Shown here in pieces: positions 44,653-55,682 of a stretch of DNA of 64,000 nucleotides (positions are counted from its first letter, which is position 1; each line of letters starts with the position of its first letter). Under the pieces are notes generated by a model that ran no database searches, had not been told where the DNA came from, and worked only from the letters and a program-made list of their open reading frames with translations. A program made the position numbers and the translations under genes. The stretch lies in contig NZ_JAFHKL010000003.1 in assembly GCF_016937655.1 (NCBI RefSeq), forward strand, positions 372,001 through 436,000, given 5' to 3'. Source of the stretch: Chromobacterium alkanivorans (GTDB lineage Bacteria; Pseudomonadota; Gammaproteobacteria; Burkholderiales; Chromobacteriaceae).

Positions 44653-45377
44653 AAGCCCTGATCGTGGAAGACGAATACCTGGCGCGCGAGGAACTGGCCT
44701 ATTTGATCCGCGAGCACAGCCGCATCGACATCGTCGCCAGCGTGGAAGACGGGCTGGAAGCGTTCAAATTCCTGCAGGAACACGAAGTGGACGTGGTGTT
44801 TCTGGACATCAACATCCCGTCGATAGACGGCCTGCTGCTGGCCAAGAACCTGCACAAATCGTCGCGGCCGCCGCGCATCGTCTTCGTCACCGCTTACAAG
44901 GAGTTCGCGGTGGAAGCGTTTGAAGTCGAGGCTTTCGACTATATCCTCAAGCCCTACAACGAAGCCCGCATCATCAATCTGCTGGCCAAGCTGGAAGCGC
45001 AGACGCCGCCGGCCGCCGCCGCCGCGCCGGCCGAGGCCCCGGCCGCCAGCCGCACCGTCAATCTGGTCAAGGGCGACAGCCTCATCGTCACCCCCTGCGA
45101 ACAGATCTACTACGCCGAGGCCGACGAGAAAGTCACCCTGGTCTATACCGCGCACGACCGCTACGTGATGTCGATGAGCATCAGCGAATTCGTCGCCCGC
45201 CTGCCGGCCGACAGCTTCTTCCGCTGCCACCGCTCCTACTGCGTCAACATCCACAAAATCCGCGAAATCGCTCCCTGGCTCAACAGCACCTACATCATCA
45301 AGCTGTACGAGCTGAAGGCGGAAATCCCGGTCAGCCGCAGCAATATCAAAGCGTTCCGGCAGTTGATGCATCTTTGA
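44646..45377 (+). CDS. ypdB: YpdB-type LytTR response regulator
   Basis: A 243-residue protein. The receiver domain (1-120) has acidic residues VEDEY, the phosphorylation aspartate in VVFLDINIPS and the conserved TAYKEFAVEAF. The C-terminal LytTR DNA-binding domain (about 140-243) shows VNLVKGDSLIVTPCEQIYYAEADEK and FFRCHRSYCVNIHKI. It is coupled to ypdA by overlap. The expected target is the yhjX-like gene at 46691. Confidence 0.92.
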   Translation: MLKALIVEDEYLAREELAYLIREHSRIDIVASVEDGLEAFKFLQEHEVDVVFLDINIPSIDGLLLAKNLHKSSRPPRIVFVTAYKEFAVEAFEVEAFDYILKPYNEARIINLLAKLEAQTPPAAAAAPAEAPAASRTVNLVKGDSLIVTPCEQIYYAEADEKVTLVYTAHDRYVMSMSISEFVARLPADSFFRCHRSYCVNIHKIREIAPWLNSTYIIKLYELKAEIPVSRSNIKAFRQLMHL

Positions 45378-45399
45378 GCAAGATGCCCGAGCGCCCTTG

Positions 45400-46440
45400 C
45401 TAGAGAGCAGGCCAAACCTGGGATTTATCGCGCCGAACGGTATGAAAAAACGCATCCATGCGGACCGCGGCGGCGGCATGCTTGTCCAAAAGGCCATCCA
45501 CTGCGGCGGGAAACATGCGGCGATCGCCCCGCAGATAATCATCCAACGACTCGACCCAATCGCCGACGCCAAACCAGTCATGCCGTCCATAGGCATGCGC
45601 GATAAGACAATGAACCAAGCTAAGAGACGCGCAGGCGGCGTCATAGCCGTGATGGGCGGCGAGAAAATCCGCCTCATCGCCGCTCAATACGAAACGATCC
45701 GACAAGGCCAGACCAAAATCGCTTAAATAAATCCGCTCGCCATCCGTCAGCAAATTAGCGAAATGCAGATCAAAATGCGCCATCCCCATCTTGCGCAGAT
45801 CGGCGCACAACGCCTCTAACTGCAGCTCCATCGCCAGGATGGCCGAGGCGGCGGTCTCCCCCTGCCCCACTTTGCTCCCCAGCCACTGAAACAGCGTTTG
45901 CGGAACGTACTCCATGAACAAGAACAAAGACGAAGAGCTGTCCTGAATCGCCATCACTCTGCGGCGGATCGCCTCCTCGCCATCCCAATACGCGCAGTAT
46001 GTCTCCAGGCTTTCCCAAGCAGCCAGGCTGATGCCGGTCGGTTCATCTCGCAAAACGCGCCAATGGTATAGCAGCGGGCAGCACGGGCTGTCGCCCCGCC
46101 GCGCCTGTTCGCTGACCAAACGGTGAGCGGCCAGCTCCCGCCATGCGCCAAAACCCACGGAACCGATGCCGTATTGGTAACGCAGCGGCAATTCAAAGTG
46201 ATTTTCCGTCGACAAAAACCGGGAAGGCTCTAGCTCCAGATCCGTCAGCGCTATCCGTTTGACGAACACCGGCCTTCCATCCAGCCGTATCAACGCCCCT
46301 CGGCCTCCCATCCCAACATGAACCGGATCGCCGTTGGCCACCACGCTTTTGATTGTTTCATCGGACATCCGCCCCAAGCCGTCCGATAGGGCGTCGAACC
46401 CCTGCCATCTCTTATTGGCCTTAGCCATAATGCTCTTCAT
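45400..46440 (-). CDS. Protein-kinase-fold protein of unknown role
   Basis: A 346-residue protein with a eukaryotic-like kinase fold: a glycine-rich VGMGGRGALIRLDGRPVFVKR near 38-58 (Lys in VFVK), an acidic hinge LFMEYVPQ, the catalytic loop MAHFDLHFANLL (HxDxxxxN pattern) and DFGLA. Key catalytic residues are therefore present. The start is uncertain (ATG 46440, ATG 46428 or TTG 46461). Codon use is less GC-rich than in the neighbours, which may indicate acquisition by transfer. It sits between ypdAB and the yhjX-like gene on the opposite strand. Substrate unknown; small-molecule or protein phosphorylation are both possible. Confidence 0.7.
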   Translation of the reverse strand: MKSIMAKANKRWQGFDALSDGLGRMSDETIKSVVANGDPVHVGMGGRGALIRLDGRPVFVKRIALTDLELEPSRFLSTENHFELPLRYQYGIGSVGFGAWRELAAHRLVSEQARRGDSPCCPLLYHWRVLRDEPTGISLAAWESLETYCAYWDGEEAIRRRVMAIQDSSSSLFLFMEYVPQTLFQWLGSKVGQGETAASAILAMELQLEALCADLRKMGMAHFDLHFANLLTDGERIYLSDFGLALSDRFVLSGDEADFLAAHHGYDAACASLSLVHCLIAHAYGRHDWFGVGDWVESLDDYLRGDRRMFPAAVDGLLDKHAAAAVRMDAFFHTVRRDKSQVWPAL

Positions 46441-46690
46441 GCCTTCCAAGAAATCAGGCAAGGTAGATCATCCCACCAGCCATTAAGTTCACCCCATGAA
46501 CCCGCCGCGATCCCCCTGCCGCAGCACAGCCCTGCGGACAGGCGAAAAACCCCTTTCCAAGCCCAGTCATTGACGCCTCCGAATCTGCACTTCATTCCGC
46601 GCCGCCTGCATCTCATGCCGCCGCCGCGCCCCCTACATAAGCACAGGCTTATAGTCACACCAACAGTAATGACTTTAAGCGAGCAGCGCC

Positions 46691-47908
46691 ATGAACGCCT
46701 CAAGCAACACCATCCGCTACCGTACCCTGGCCGGCACCGTCCTCACCCAGTTCGCCCTCGGCTCCGTCTACACCTGGAGCCTGTTCAACGCCCAACTCTC
46801 CGCCAAGCTGTCGGAACCGGTCAGCCAAGTGGCTTTCGCCTTTGGCCTGCTCAGCCTGGCGCTGGCGGTGGCCTCGTCGCTGGCCGGCAAATTGCAGGAA
46901 CGCTTCGGCGTGCAGCGCGTCACCCTGGGCGCCGGCCTGATGCTGGGCCTGGGCTTCTTCCTCACCGCCCAGGCCAATAATCTGGTCATGCTGTATCTGT
47001 GCGCCGGCGTGCTGGTGGGCCTGGCCGACGGCGCCGGCTACCTGCTGACGCTGTCCAACTGCGTCAAATGGTTCCCGGAGCGCAAGGGCCTGGTGTCCGC
47101 CTGCGCCATCGGCGCTTACGGCCTGGGCAGCCTGGGCTTCAAATACATCAATCTGGCGCTGCTGGCCCGCTTCAGCCTGGAAACCACCTTTGAACTGTGG
47201 GGCCTGATCGCCATGGCCATGGTGGTGGCCGGCAGCCTGCTGATGCGCGACGCGCCGCAGCAACAAGCCGCCGCGCAACAGAACGCCAGCCATGACTACA
47301 CCCTGGCCGAGGCGATGCGCCAGCCGCAGTACTGGATGCTGGCGCTGATGTTCCTGACCGTGTGCATGAGCGGCCTGTACGTGATCGGCGTGGCCAAGGA
47401 CATCGGCGAAAGCTATGTGCACCTGCCGGCGCTGACCGCCGCCAACGCCGTGGCGGTGATCGCCGTGGCCAATCTGTCCGGCCGCCTGGTGCTGGGCATC
47501 CTCTCCGACAAGATGCCGCGCATCCGGGTGATCACCATCGCCCAAGTGTCCGCGCTGGCCGGCATGCTGACCTTGTTGTTCGTGCCCCTGAACGCCACCC
47601 TGTTCTTCCTGGCCATCGCCTGCGTCGCCTTCAGCTTCGGCGGCACCATCACCGTCTACCCGTCGCTGGTCAGCGATTTCTTCGGCCTCAACAATCTGAC
47701 CAAGAACTACGGCGTGATCTACCTGGGCTTCGGCATCGGCAGCATCGTCGGCTCCATCGTCGCTTCGCTGTTCGGCGGCTTCCTGGCCACCTTCCACCTG
47801 ATCCTGGCGCTGTTGATCGTCGCGCTGCTGTTCTCGCTGACCATCCGTCAGCCGGGCAGCAGCAAGGAAGCGGAGTTCGAAGCCGAGCCGCATCTGGGCA
47901 AGGCCTGA
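46691..47908 (+). CDS. yhjX: YhjX-like MFS transporter (oxalate/formate antiporter family)
   Basis: A 405-residue transporter with twelve transmembrane segments. Family motifs include FALGSVYTWSLFN near 21-33, GLADGAGYLLTLSNCVKWFPERKGL near 111-135, and GRLVLGILSDKMPR. E. coli YhjX is the principal YpdAB target, thought to move pyruvate or a related acid. Its proximity to ypdAB supports the same wiring. The 250 bases upstream (46441-46690) contain no other gene; the promoter was not resolved. A strong terminator follows. Confidence 0.85.
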   Translation: MNASSNTIRYRTLAGTVLTQFALGSVYTWSLFNAQLSAKLSEPVSQVAFAFGLLSLALAVASSLAGKLQERFGVQRVTLGAGLMLGLGFFLTAQANNLVMLYLCAGVLVGLADGAGYLLTLSNCVKWFPERKGLVSACAIGAYGLGSLGFKYINLALLARFSLETTFELWGLIAMAMVVAGSLLMRDAPQQQAAAQQNASHDYTLAEAMRQPQYWMLALMFLTVCMSGLYVIGVAKDIGESYVHLPALTAANAVAVIAVANLSGRLVLGILSDKMPRIRVITIAQVSALAGMLTLLFVPLNATLFFLAIACVAFSFGGTITVYPSLVSDFFGLNNLTKNYGVIYLGFGIGSIVGSIVASLFGGFLATFHLILALLIVALLFSLTIRQPGSSKEAEFEAEPHLGKA

Positions 47909-47926
47909 CTCCCTCGCCGCACTCTG

Positions 47927-47957
47927 CAACGCCCCCGCTTTGGGGGCGTTGTTGTTT
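47927..47957 (+). terminator. Rho-independent terminator after yhjX
   Basis: CAACGCCCCC-GCTTT-GGGGGCGTTG followed by TTGTTT. Confidence 0.8.
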
Positions 47958-47979
47958 GGGGAGCTTAGTGGCTGTCGCT

Positions 47980-48063
47980 GGTGGGTATCGCCTGCGGCTC
48001 CACCCACCCTACGCGCGACCGCTCGCCTTTTGGTAGGGTGGGTGGAGCGCAGCGATGCCCACG
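47980..48063. repeat. Family C hairpin repeat, copy C1
   Basis: Arms GTGGGTATCGCCTGCGG...CCCACCCTAC and GTAGGGTGGG...AGCGATGCCCAC form a near-perfect stem of about 30 bp around a 20-base loop. It resembles a widespread MITE-like element of proteobacteria. Confidence 0.8.
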
Positions 48064-48126
48064 CGGAACCCCGCCGCGCAGAGAGGGGGCGTTGGATGCC
48101 TGACATGCTCGCTGGAGGGGATTGCT

Positions 48127-48209
48127 GGTGGGTATCGCCTGCGGCTCCACCCACCCTACGGGCTGCCGCTCGACTTTGGTAGGGTGGGTGGAGCGCAGCG
48201 ATACCCACG
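48127..48209. repeat. Family C hairpin repeat, copy C2
   Basis: Same arms as C1 with a different loop (GGGCTGCCGCTCGACTTTG). The 20 bases to its right (CGCAGAACCCCGCTGCAC) resemble those right of C1, so the mobile unit extends beyond the hairpin. Confidence 0.8.
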
Positions 48210-48408
48210 CAGAACCCCGCTGCACTGAGCTGGATTCCGACGATGATTTTCTTTGCCGGGCTTCTCCGGCTTGACGCCCTTTCCCTCCTCCCCAACAATA
48301 GCCCCCGCGCCGCAGCAATCGCGGCGCTCGGGCTTAGTCTCCCGACTTGGACTTCTACCGCGGATGTGCTGTTTCCACAGTGCAACCGTTGCCATTGCTT
48401 TGCCTATT

Positions 48409-48518
48409 CGGGCGGGCCGTGGCAAGTGGCGCCCTCGCGGGCGCGCCGGTTTTAGTAGGAGTCCACCGGTAGACTAACTCTTGTCATGTGCCCGCCCTGC
48501 CGCTTTGCGGCATGGCCC
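48409..48518 (+). ncRNA. C4-like antisense RNA leader, copy 2
   Basis: This segment aligns with 36825-36931: GGCGGGCCG at the start, a hairpin GGCGCCC-TCGC-GGGCGCGCC in place of ACACC-TTAAC-GGGTGT, then CGGTAGACTAACTCTTGTC against CGGTCGGCCAACCCTGTTC, and TGCC...CCGCTT. Stem sequences differ between copies but both pair. TGCAACC at 48381-48387 is complementary to GGTTGCA in the ribosome-site region of the next gene (48531-48537). Identification as C4-type is tentative. Confidence 0.5.
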
Positions 48519-48538
48519 TTCTGCTCAGGAGGTTGCAA

Positions 48539-49063
48539 ATGGTAAAGCTTGTCCGTCCGGTGCTAGGCATCGAACTCACTTCGTCCGCTACTGAAACCCA
48601 AGACATCCGTCTGGACTCCGTATCCCAACTCCCGCCGCTAGGGCCGCGCTCGCGCTACCGTTTTGCCGGTCCCCACGCCAAAGACCTCAGCCTGCCCTTC
48701 ATCCGCCGCATTGCTGGCCGCACTTATCCGCATTACTGGCAGCCGGCCGAGCCTAAGGATGAGTTCGAAGCCTGCGCCTTGGGCCGCCAATACGCCGCCC
48801 ATCTGGCGCAGTTGCTGAAGCTCAACCGCCAGCACTCGGCGCGCGGACTGCTGTTCCGCATCGCCAGCGATATGGATTTCCGCGACCGTAGCCACCGCCG
48901 CAGCATGTGCAAAAGCTTCTTCAACTATCTGGAGATACTGCTGAACTTGGGGGCGCAACAGGTGGACCTGGCGCAGCATGTGGAGGCGCTGCAACGCTTC
49001 CATCTCAGCCTGGACGAGTTGGAAACCTTGCAGAGGAAGCCGCGTAGAAAGAAGAAGGGCTAA
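48539..49063 (+). CDS. Small protein of unknown function, paralogue of 36959 gene
   Basis: A 174-residue protein I do not recognise. Its middle (PHYWQPAEPKDEFEACALGR, then QYAAHLAQLLKL, LLFRIASDMDFRD and FFNYLEILLNLG) aligns with the protein at 36959-37381; it adds a basic C-terminus (RKPRRKKKG). The ATG at 48539 follows AGGAGG. A C4-like RNA leader precedes it, as with the paralogue. The basic tail could contact nucleic acid, but no known domain was seen. Confidence 0.6.
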   Translation: MVKLVRPVLGIELTSSATETQDIRLDSVSQLPPLGPRSRYRFAGPHAKDLSLPFIRRIAGRTYPHYWQPAEPKDEFEACALGRQYAAHLAQLLKLNRQHSARGLLFRIASDMDFRDRSHRRSMCKSFFNYLEILLNLGAQQVDLAQHVEALQRFHLSLDELETLQRKPRRKKKG

Positions 49064-49204
49064 GAACGTGTTTACGATCTCGCGAGCTAAGGTGAGACAA
49101 GGCGAAAACAGCTGAGAAAGCGGAGTGTACACACGGTACATGAGCATTTCGAAGTTGTTTTCAACGTCGTATCACCGACGCGCAGCAGATCGTAAACAGG
49201 TTCT
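49063..49204. repeat. Family B dispersed hairpin repeat, copy B6
   Basis: Arms AGAACGTGTTTACGATCTC and CAGATCGTAAACAGGTTCT; centre TGTAC-ACACG-GTACA; internal pair GAAAACA / TGTTTTC. It begins on the last base of the preceding stop codon. Confidence 0.87.
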
Positions 49205-49236
49205 AAGGCCTATTGGCGCTGGAAACGGGAGCGGCT

Positions 49237-49319
49237 GGTGGGTATCGCCTACGGCTCCTCCCACCCTACGCGCAGTGGCTCGTCATGGGTAGGGAGGGTG
49301 GAGCGCAGCGATACCCACG
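49237..49319. repeat. Family C hairpin repeat, copy C3
   Basis: GGTGGGTATCGCCTACGGC and GCAGCGATACCCACG arms; the middle of the stem has two mismatches (CTCCTCCCACC against GGGAGGGTGGAG). It lies just before the convergent yaiI-like stop. Confidence 0.75.
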
Positions 49320-49351
49320 CGGCTCCCCTCTCCTCCATAACCGCTGCCGCC

Positions 49352-49801
49352 TCAGCCCCGCCGCTTGGCCAGCCAGATATCCAGCTGGCGGGCAAAAGCC
49401 TGGCGGTCCGCCTGGCTCAAGGGCGGCGGGCCTTCGGTCTGCACGCCGCTGGCGCGCAGCGTGTCCATGAAATCCCGCATCGTCAACTGCGCGGCGATGG
49501 TGTCCGGCGAATACACATCGCCGCGCCAGTTCAGCGCCTGCGCGCCCTTGCCCAAGGCCTCGGACGCCAAGGGAATGTCGCCGGTGATCAAGAGATCGTT
49601 CGCCGCGATGCGGCGGACAATCTCGTTGTCCGCCACGTCAAAACCCTTGGGGACTTGCAAGGCGCGGATATTGGGCGCTTTCGGCACCGTCAGTAGCTGA
49701 TTGGCGACAAACACCAGCTCCACGCCGGTGCGCTGCGCCGCCCGGCACAATGTTTCGCGGATCACCTTGGGACAGGCGTCCGCGTCCACCCATATCGTCA
49801 T
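49352..49801 (-). CDS. yaiI: YaiI/YqxD family protein (UPF0178)
   Basis: A 149-residue protein with the family start [21 protein letters not shown] (conserved DADACP), then [27 protein letters not shown] and the FMDTLR region. The fold is PIN-like/DUF188. Function is not established. The ATG at 49801 gives the normal family length; the open frame upstream is antisense to liuA and not real. Confidence 0.88.
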   Translation of the reverse strand: MTIWVDADACPKVIRETLCRAAQRTGVELVFVANQLLTVPKAPNIRALQVPKGFDVADNEIVRRIAANDLLITGDIPLASEALGKGAQALNWRGDVYSPDTIAAQLTMRDFMDTLRASGVQTEGPPPLSQADRQAFARQLDIWLAKRRG

Positions 49802-49867
49802 TGTCTGTTCTCTACATGCAAACCCGGCCATGATAACGGTTTCGCGCCGGTTTCCGTCGTTGCCATG

Positions 49868-49896
49868 TTGACGCTTACGTAAACGTAAGTAATGAT
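49868..49896 (+). promoter_or_regulatory. LiuR operator and promoter of liuABCDE
   Basis: TTGACG, then TTACGTAAACGTAA at 49875-49888 inside a 17-base spacer, then AATGAT. The core is identical to the operator next to liuR at 39991. Confidence 0.82.
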
Positions 49897-49942
49897 AGAG
49901 CATATCACGCGAATTACGCGCGCCCATCAGAGGAGAGAAACC

Positions 49943-51112
49943 ATGTACAGCAGCCTGCGCTTCGCCTTTGGCGACACCTACGACATGTTGCGTGAAACCG
50001 CGCGCGACTTCGCCCAAAGCGAAATCGCCCCGCGCGCCGCCGACATCGACCGCGACAACCTGTTCCCGGCCGATCTGTGGCGCAAGTTTGGCGACCTGGG
50101 CCTGCTGGGCATGACGGTGGACGAGCAGTACGGCGGCACCCAGATGGGCTATCTGGCCCATATGATCGCGATGGAAGAAATCAGCCGCGCCTCCGCCTCG
50201 GTGGGCCTGTCCTACGGCGCGCACTCCAATCTCTGCGTCAACCAGATCCACAAGAACGGCAACGACGAGCAAAAACGCCGGCTGCTGCCCAAGCTGGTGT
50301 CCGGCGAGCATGTCGGCGCGCTGGCGATGTCCGAGCCCAACGCCGGCTCCGACGTGGTCAGCATGAAGCTGAAGGCCGACAAGGCCGACGGCGGCTACCT
50401 GCTCAACGGCAGCAAGATGTGGATCACCAACGGCGGCGACGCGGACGTGATGGTGGTGTACGCCAAAACCGACGTCAACGCCGGCGCCAAGGGCATCACC
50501 GCCTTCATCGTGGAGCGCGGCTTCGCCGGCCTCAGCCACGGCAGCAAGCTGGACAAGCTGGGCATGCGCGGCTCCAACACCTACCCCATGTTCTTCGACA
50601 ACTGTTTCGTGCCGGACGCCAATGTGCTGGGCGGCGAAGGCAACGGCGTCAAGGTGCTGATGAGCGGCCTGGACTACGAACGCGCGGTGCTGGCCGCCGG
50701 CCCGCTGGGCATCATGCAGGCCTGCATGGACATCACGGTGCCCTATCTGAACGACCGCAAACAGTTTGGCCAGGCCATCGGCGATTTCCAGCTAATGCAG
50801 GGCAAGCTGGCGGATATGTACGTCAAGCTGTCCGCCAGCCGCGCCTATGTCTACGCGGTGGGCCAGGCGCTGGACCGCGGCGAAACCGGCCGCCAGACCC
50901 GCAAGGACGCCGCCGGCGCGATTCTGTACGCGGCGGAGGGCGCCACCCAGATGGCGCTGGACGCCATCCAGTGCCTGGGCGGCAACGGCTACATCAATGA
51001 ATACGCGACTGGCCGGCTGCTGCGCGACGCCAAGCTGTACGAGATCGGCGCCGGCACCAGCGAGATTCGTCGTTGGTTGATAGGCCGCGAGCTGATGGCG
51101 GAAACCCGGTAG
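49943..51112 (+). CDS. liuA: Isovaleryl-CoA dehydrogenase
   Basis: A 389-residue acyl-CoA dehydrogenase: [19 protein letters not shown] near 45-63, [20 protein letters not shown] near 128-147, [19 protein letters not shown], ending [34 protein letters not shown] (broken by helix turns). The catalytic glutamate position is consistent with the isovaleryl group ([11 protein letters not shown]). It oxidises isovaleryl-CoA to 3-methylcrotonyl-CoA with FAD. The ATG at 49943 follows AGGAGAG. First gene of the LiuR-controlled operon. Confidence 0.93.
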   Translation: MYSSLRFAFGDTYDMLRETARDFAQSEIAPRAADIDRDNLFPADLWRKFGDLGLLGMTVDEQYGGTQMGYLAHMIAMEEISRASASVGLSYGAHSNLCVNQIHKNGNDEQKRRLLPKLVSGEHVGALAMSEPNAGSDVVSMKLKADKADGGYLLNGSKMWITNGGDADVMVVYAKTDVNAGAKGITAFIVERGFAGLSHGSKLDKLGMRGSNTYPMFFDNCFVPDANVLGGEGNGVKVLMSGLDYERAVLAAGPLGIMQACMDITVPYLNDRKQFGQAIGDFQLMQGKLADMYVKLSASRAYVYAVGQALDRGETGRQTRKDAAGAILYAAEGATQMALDAIQCLGGNGYINEYATGRLLRDAKLYEIGAGTSEIRRWLIGRELMAETR

Positions 51113-51115
51113 TCC

Positions 51116-51212
51116 CGGCGGAGAAAATGCCTGATGCCTCGTTGCGCAGCCTTGCCGTACTCTGTGTACTGTCTGCGGCTACGCGCCTTGCCTCAGGCCT
51201 TTTCTCCTGCCG
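51116..51212. repeat. Family A repeat, copy A5, inside the liu operon
   Basis: Arms CGGCGGAGAAAA and TTTTCTCCTGCCG; centre GTAC-TCTGT-GTAC. The arm sequence differs from A1 and A2 yet remains self-complementary. It lies between liuA and liuB, so it is transcribed. Confidence 0.75.
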
Positions 51213-51280
51213 CACTCGGCCGCACTCCAACAAGACTTGACCGCACGCTTCGTCGACGGCGAATGACAAGGTAAAACGAT

Positions 51281-52879
51281 ATGCCCATCCTCGAATCCAA
51301 ACTCTCGCCGCGCGCCGCGGACTTCCAGGCCAACGCCGACAAGATGCGCGCGCTGGTGGCCGATCTGCGCGACAAGGTGGCCAAGGCCGCGCTGGGCGGC
51401 GGCGACAAGGCGCGCGCCAAGCATGCCGCCCGCGGCAAGCTGCTGCCGCGCGAGCGCATCGATCTGCTGCTGGACCCCGGCGCGCCCTTCCTGGAGCTGT
51501 CGCAGCTGGCGGCCTTCGGCATGTACGACGACGACGCGCCCGGCGCCGGCCTGATCAGCGGCATCGGCCGCATCGCCGGCGTGGATTGCCTGATCATCGC
51601 CAACGACGCCACGGTCAAGGGCGGCACCTATTACCCGATGACGGTGAAGAAGCACTTGCGCGCCCAGGAAATCGCGCGCGACAACCGTCTTCCTTGTGTA
51701 TATCTAGTCGATTCCGGCGGCGCCTTCCTGCCCTTGCAAGACGAGGTGTTTCCGGACCGCGAGCACTTCGGCCGCATCTTCTACAACCAGGCCAATCTGT
51801 CCGCCGCCGGCATCCCGCAGATCGCGGTGGTGATGGGCAGCTGCACCGCCGGCGGCGCCTATGTGCCGGCGATGTCCGACGAAACCGTCATCGTCAAGGA
51901 ACAAGGCACCATCTTCCTGGGCGGCCCGCCGCTGGTGAAGGCGGCCACCGGCGAGGTGGTGACCGCGGAGGAGCTGGGCGGCGGCGACGTACACGCCCGC
52001 GTGTCCGGCGTGGCCGACCACCTGGCGCAAAACGACGCCCACGCGCTGTCCATCGCCCGCCGCATCGTGTCCAGCCTCAACTGGCGCAAACAGGGCGAGC
52101 TGGACCGCGCCGAGCCGCGCCCGCCGCGCTACGCCGCCGAGGAAATCTACGGCGTGATTCCGGCGGACCCGAAAAAACCCTTCGACGTGCGCGAGATCAT
52201 CGCCCGGCTGGTGGACGATTCCGAGTTCGACGAATTCAAGCAAAACTACGGCGCCACCCTGGTTACCGGCTTTGCCCGCCTCAACGGCTACCGCGTCGGC
52301 GTCATCGCCAACAACGGCATCCTGTTTTCCGAGTCCGCGCTCAAGGGCGCGCACTTTGTCGAACTGTGCTGCCAGCGCGGCATTCCGCTGCTGTTCTTGC
52401 AGAACATCACCGGCTTCATGGTGGGCAAGAAGTACGAGAACGGCGGCATCGCCAAGGACGGCGCCAAGCTGGTCACCGCGGTGGCTTGCGCCCGCGTGCC
52501 CAAGTTCACCGTGCTGATAGGCGGCAGCTTCGGCGCCGGCAACTACGGCATGTGCGGCCGCGCCTATTCGCCGCGCTTCCTGTGGATGTGGCCGAATAGC
52601 CGCATCTCGGTGATGGGCGGCGAACAGGCGGCCGGCGTGCTGGCCCAGGTGAAGAAGGAACAGCTGGGCGACGCCTTCGGCGCCGAGCAGGAAGAGGCGC
52701 TGAAAGCGCCGGTGCGCGAGCAGTACGAACGCCAGGGCCACCCCTATTACGCCAGCGCGCGGCTGTGGGACGACGGGGTGATAGACCCGGCGCAAACCCG
52801 CGAGGTGCTGAGCCTGGCGCTGGAGGCGGCCCTGTCCGCCCCGGTGGAAAGCACGCGCTTCGGCGTGTTCCGGATGTGA
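51281..52879 (+). CDS. liuB: Methylcrotonyl-CoA carboxylase, carboxyltransferase subunit
   Basis: A 532-residue biotin-dependent carboxyltransferase: [58 protein letters not shown] (split), [28 protein letters not shown], and later [16 protein letters not shown]. It transfers CO2 from biotin on LiuD to 3-methylcrotonyl-CoA. AAGG precedes the ATG. The 168-base gap after liuA holds repeat A5. Confidence 0.95.
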   Translation: MPILESKLSPRAADFQANADKMRALVADLRDKVAKAALGGGDKARAKHAARGKLLPRERIDLLLDPGAPFLELSQLAAFGMYDDDAPGAGLISGIGRIAGVDCLIIANDATVKGGTYYPMTVKKHLRAQEIARDNRLPCVYLVDSGGAFLPLQDEVFPDREHFGRIFYNQANLSAAGIPQIAVVMGSCTAGGAYVPAMSDETVIVKEQGTIFLGGPPLVKAATGEVVTAEELGGGDVHARVSGVADHLAQNDAHALSIARRIVSSLNWRKQGELDRAEPRPPRYAAEEIYGVIPADPKKPFDVREIIARLVDDSEFDEFKQNYGATLVTGFARLNGYRVGVIANNGILFSESALKGAHFVELCCQRGIPLLFLQNITGFMVGKKYENGGIAKDGAKLVTAVACARVPKFTVLIGGSFGAGNYGMCGRAYSPRFLWMWPNSRISVMGGEQAAGVLAQVKKEQLGDAFGAEQEEALKAPVREQYERQGHPYYASARLWDDGVIDPAQTREVLSLALEAALSAPVESTRFGVFRM

Positions 52880-52897
52880 CGGATAAAGGCGAAACCG

Positions 52898-53683
52898 ATG
52901 AGCTACACCACGCTTGAAATCGAACACAGCGGCAAGACCGCGACGATCTGGATGAACCGGCCGGACATTCACAACGCGATGAACGAAACCCTGATCGCCG
53001 AGCTGACCGCCGCCTTCACCCATCTGCAGCTGCAGGCGGACTGCCGCGTCATCGTGCTGGCCGGCCGCGGCAAGAGCTTTTCCGCCGGCGCGGACCTGGA
53101 CTGGATGCGCCGCGCCGCCGGCTACAGCGAGGAGCAGAACCTGGCCGACGCGCAACGGCTGGCGGCCATGCTCAAGAGCGTCTACCGCAGCAAGAAGCCG
53201 GTGATCGCCCGCATCCACGGCGCGGCGCTGGCCGGCGGCACCGGCCTGGCCGCGGTCTGCGACGTGGCCATCGCCACCGAGGCCGCCAAGTTCGGCCTGA
53301 CCGAGGTGAGGCTGGGCCTGGTGCCGGCCACCATCGGCCCCTATGTCGCCGACGCGATAGGCTGGCGTCAGGCGCGGCGCTATTTCCTGTCCGCCGAGCG
53401 CATCGACGCCGCCACCGCGCTGCGCATCGGCCTGGTGCACGAGGTGGTGCCGGCCGAGGCGCTGGACGCGCGCGTGGCCGAGATCGCCGAGGCATTGGCT
53501 CAGGGCGCGCCGCAGGCGCTGTCCTCGGCCAAGGATTTGCTGGCCATGCTGCGCGAAGGCTCGCCCTGGGACGATCAATTGCTGGAGGACACCGCCGGCC
53601 AAATCGCCAGCGTGCGCGCCGGCGCCGAGGCGCGCGAAGGCCTGGCCGCCTTCTTCGAAAAACGGCCGCCCAACTGGTCATGA
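52898..53683 (+). CDS. liuC: Methylglutaconyl-CoA hydratase
   Basis: A 261-residue crotonase-fold enzyme: NRPDIHNAMNETLIAEL near 19-35, AGRGKSFSAGADLDWM near 56-71 (oxyanion hole), RIHGAALAGGTGLAAVCDVAIAT near 104-126, KFGLTEVRLGLVPATIGPYV. It hydrates 3-methylglutaconyl-CoA to HMG-CoA, as judged by operon position. The stop overlaps the first possible start of liuD. Confidence 0.9.
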   Translation: MSYTTLEIEHSGKTATIWMNRPDIHNAMNETLIAELTAAFTHLQLQADCRVIVLAGRGKSFSAGADLDWMRRAAGYSEEQNLADAQRLAAMLKSVYRSKKPVIARIHGAALAGGTGLAAVCDVAIATEAAKFGLTEVRLGLVPATIGPYVADAIGWRQARRYFLSAERIDAATALRIGLVHEVVPAEALDARVAEIAEALAQGAPQALSSAKDLLAMLREGSPWDDQLLEDTAGQIASVRAGAEAREGLAAFFEKRPPNWS

Positions 53684-53709
53684 CGCGAACAAGAAACAAG
53701 GGACGGACC

Positions 53710-55677
<1,968 letters not shown>

Positions 55678-55682
55678 CACCC

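Noticed and set aside
46441-46690. LytTR-type direct repeats for YpdB upstream of yhjX
   Set aside because: AGTCA/AGTAA-like repeats near 46655-46675 were too weak to call without a binding matrix.
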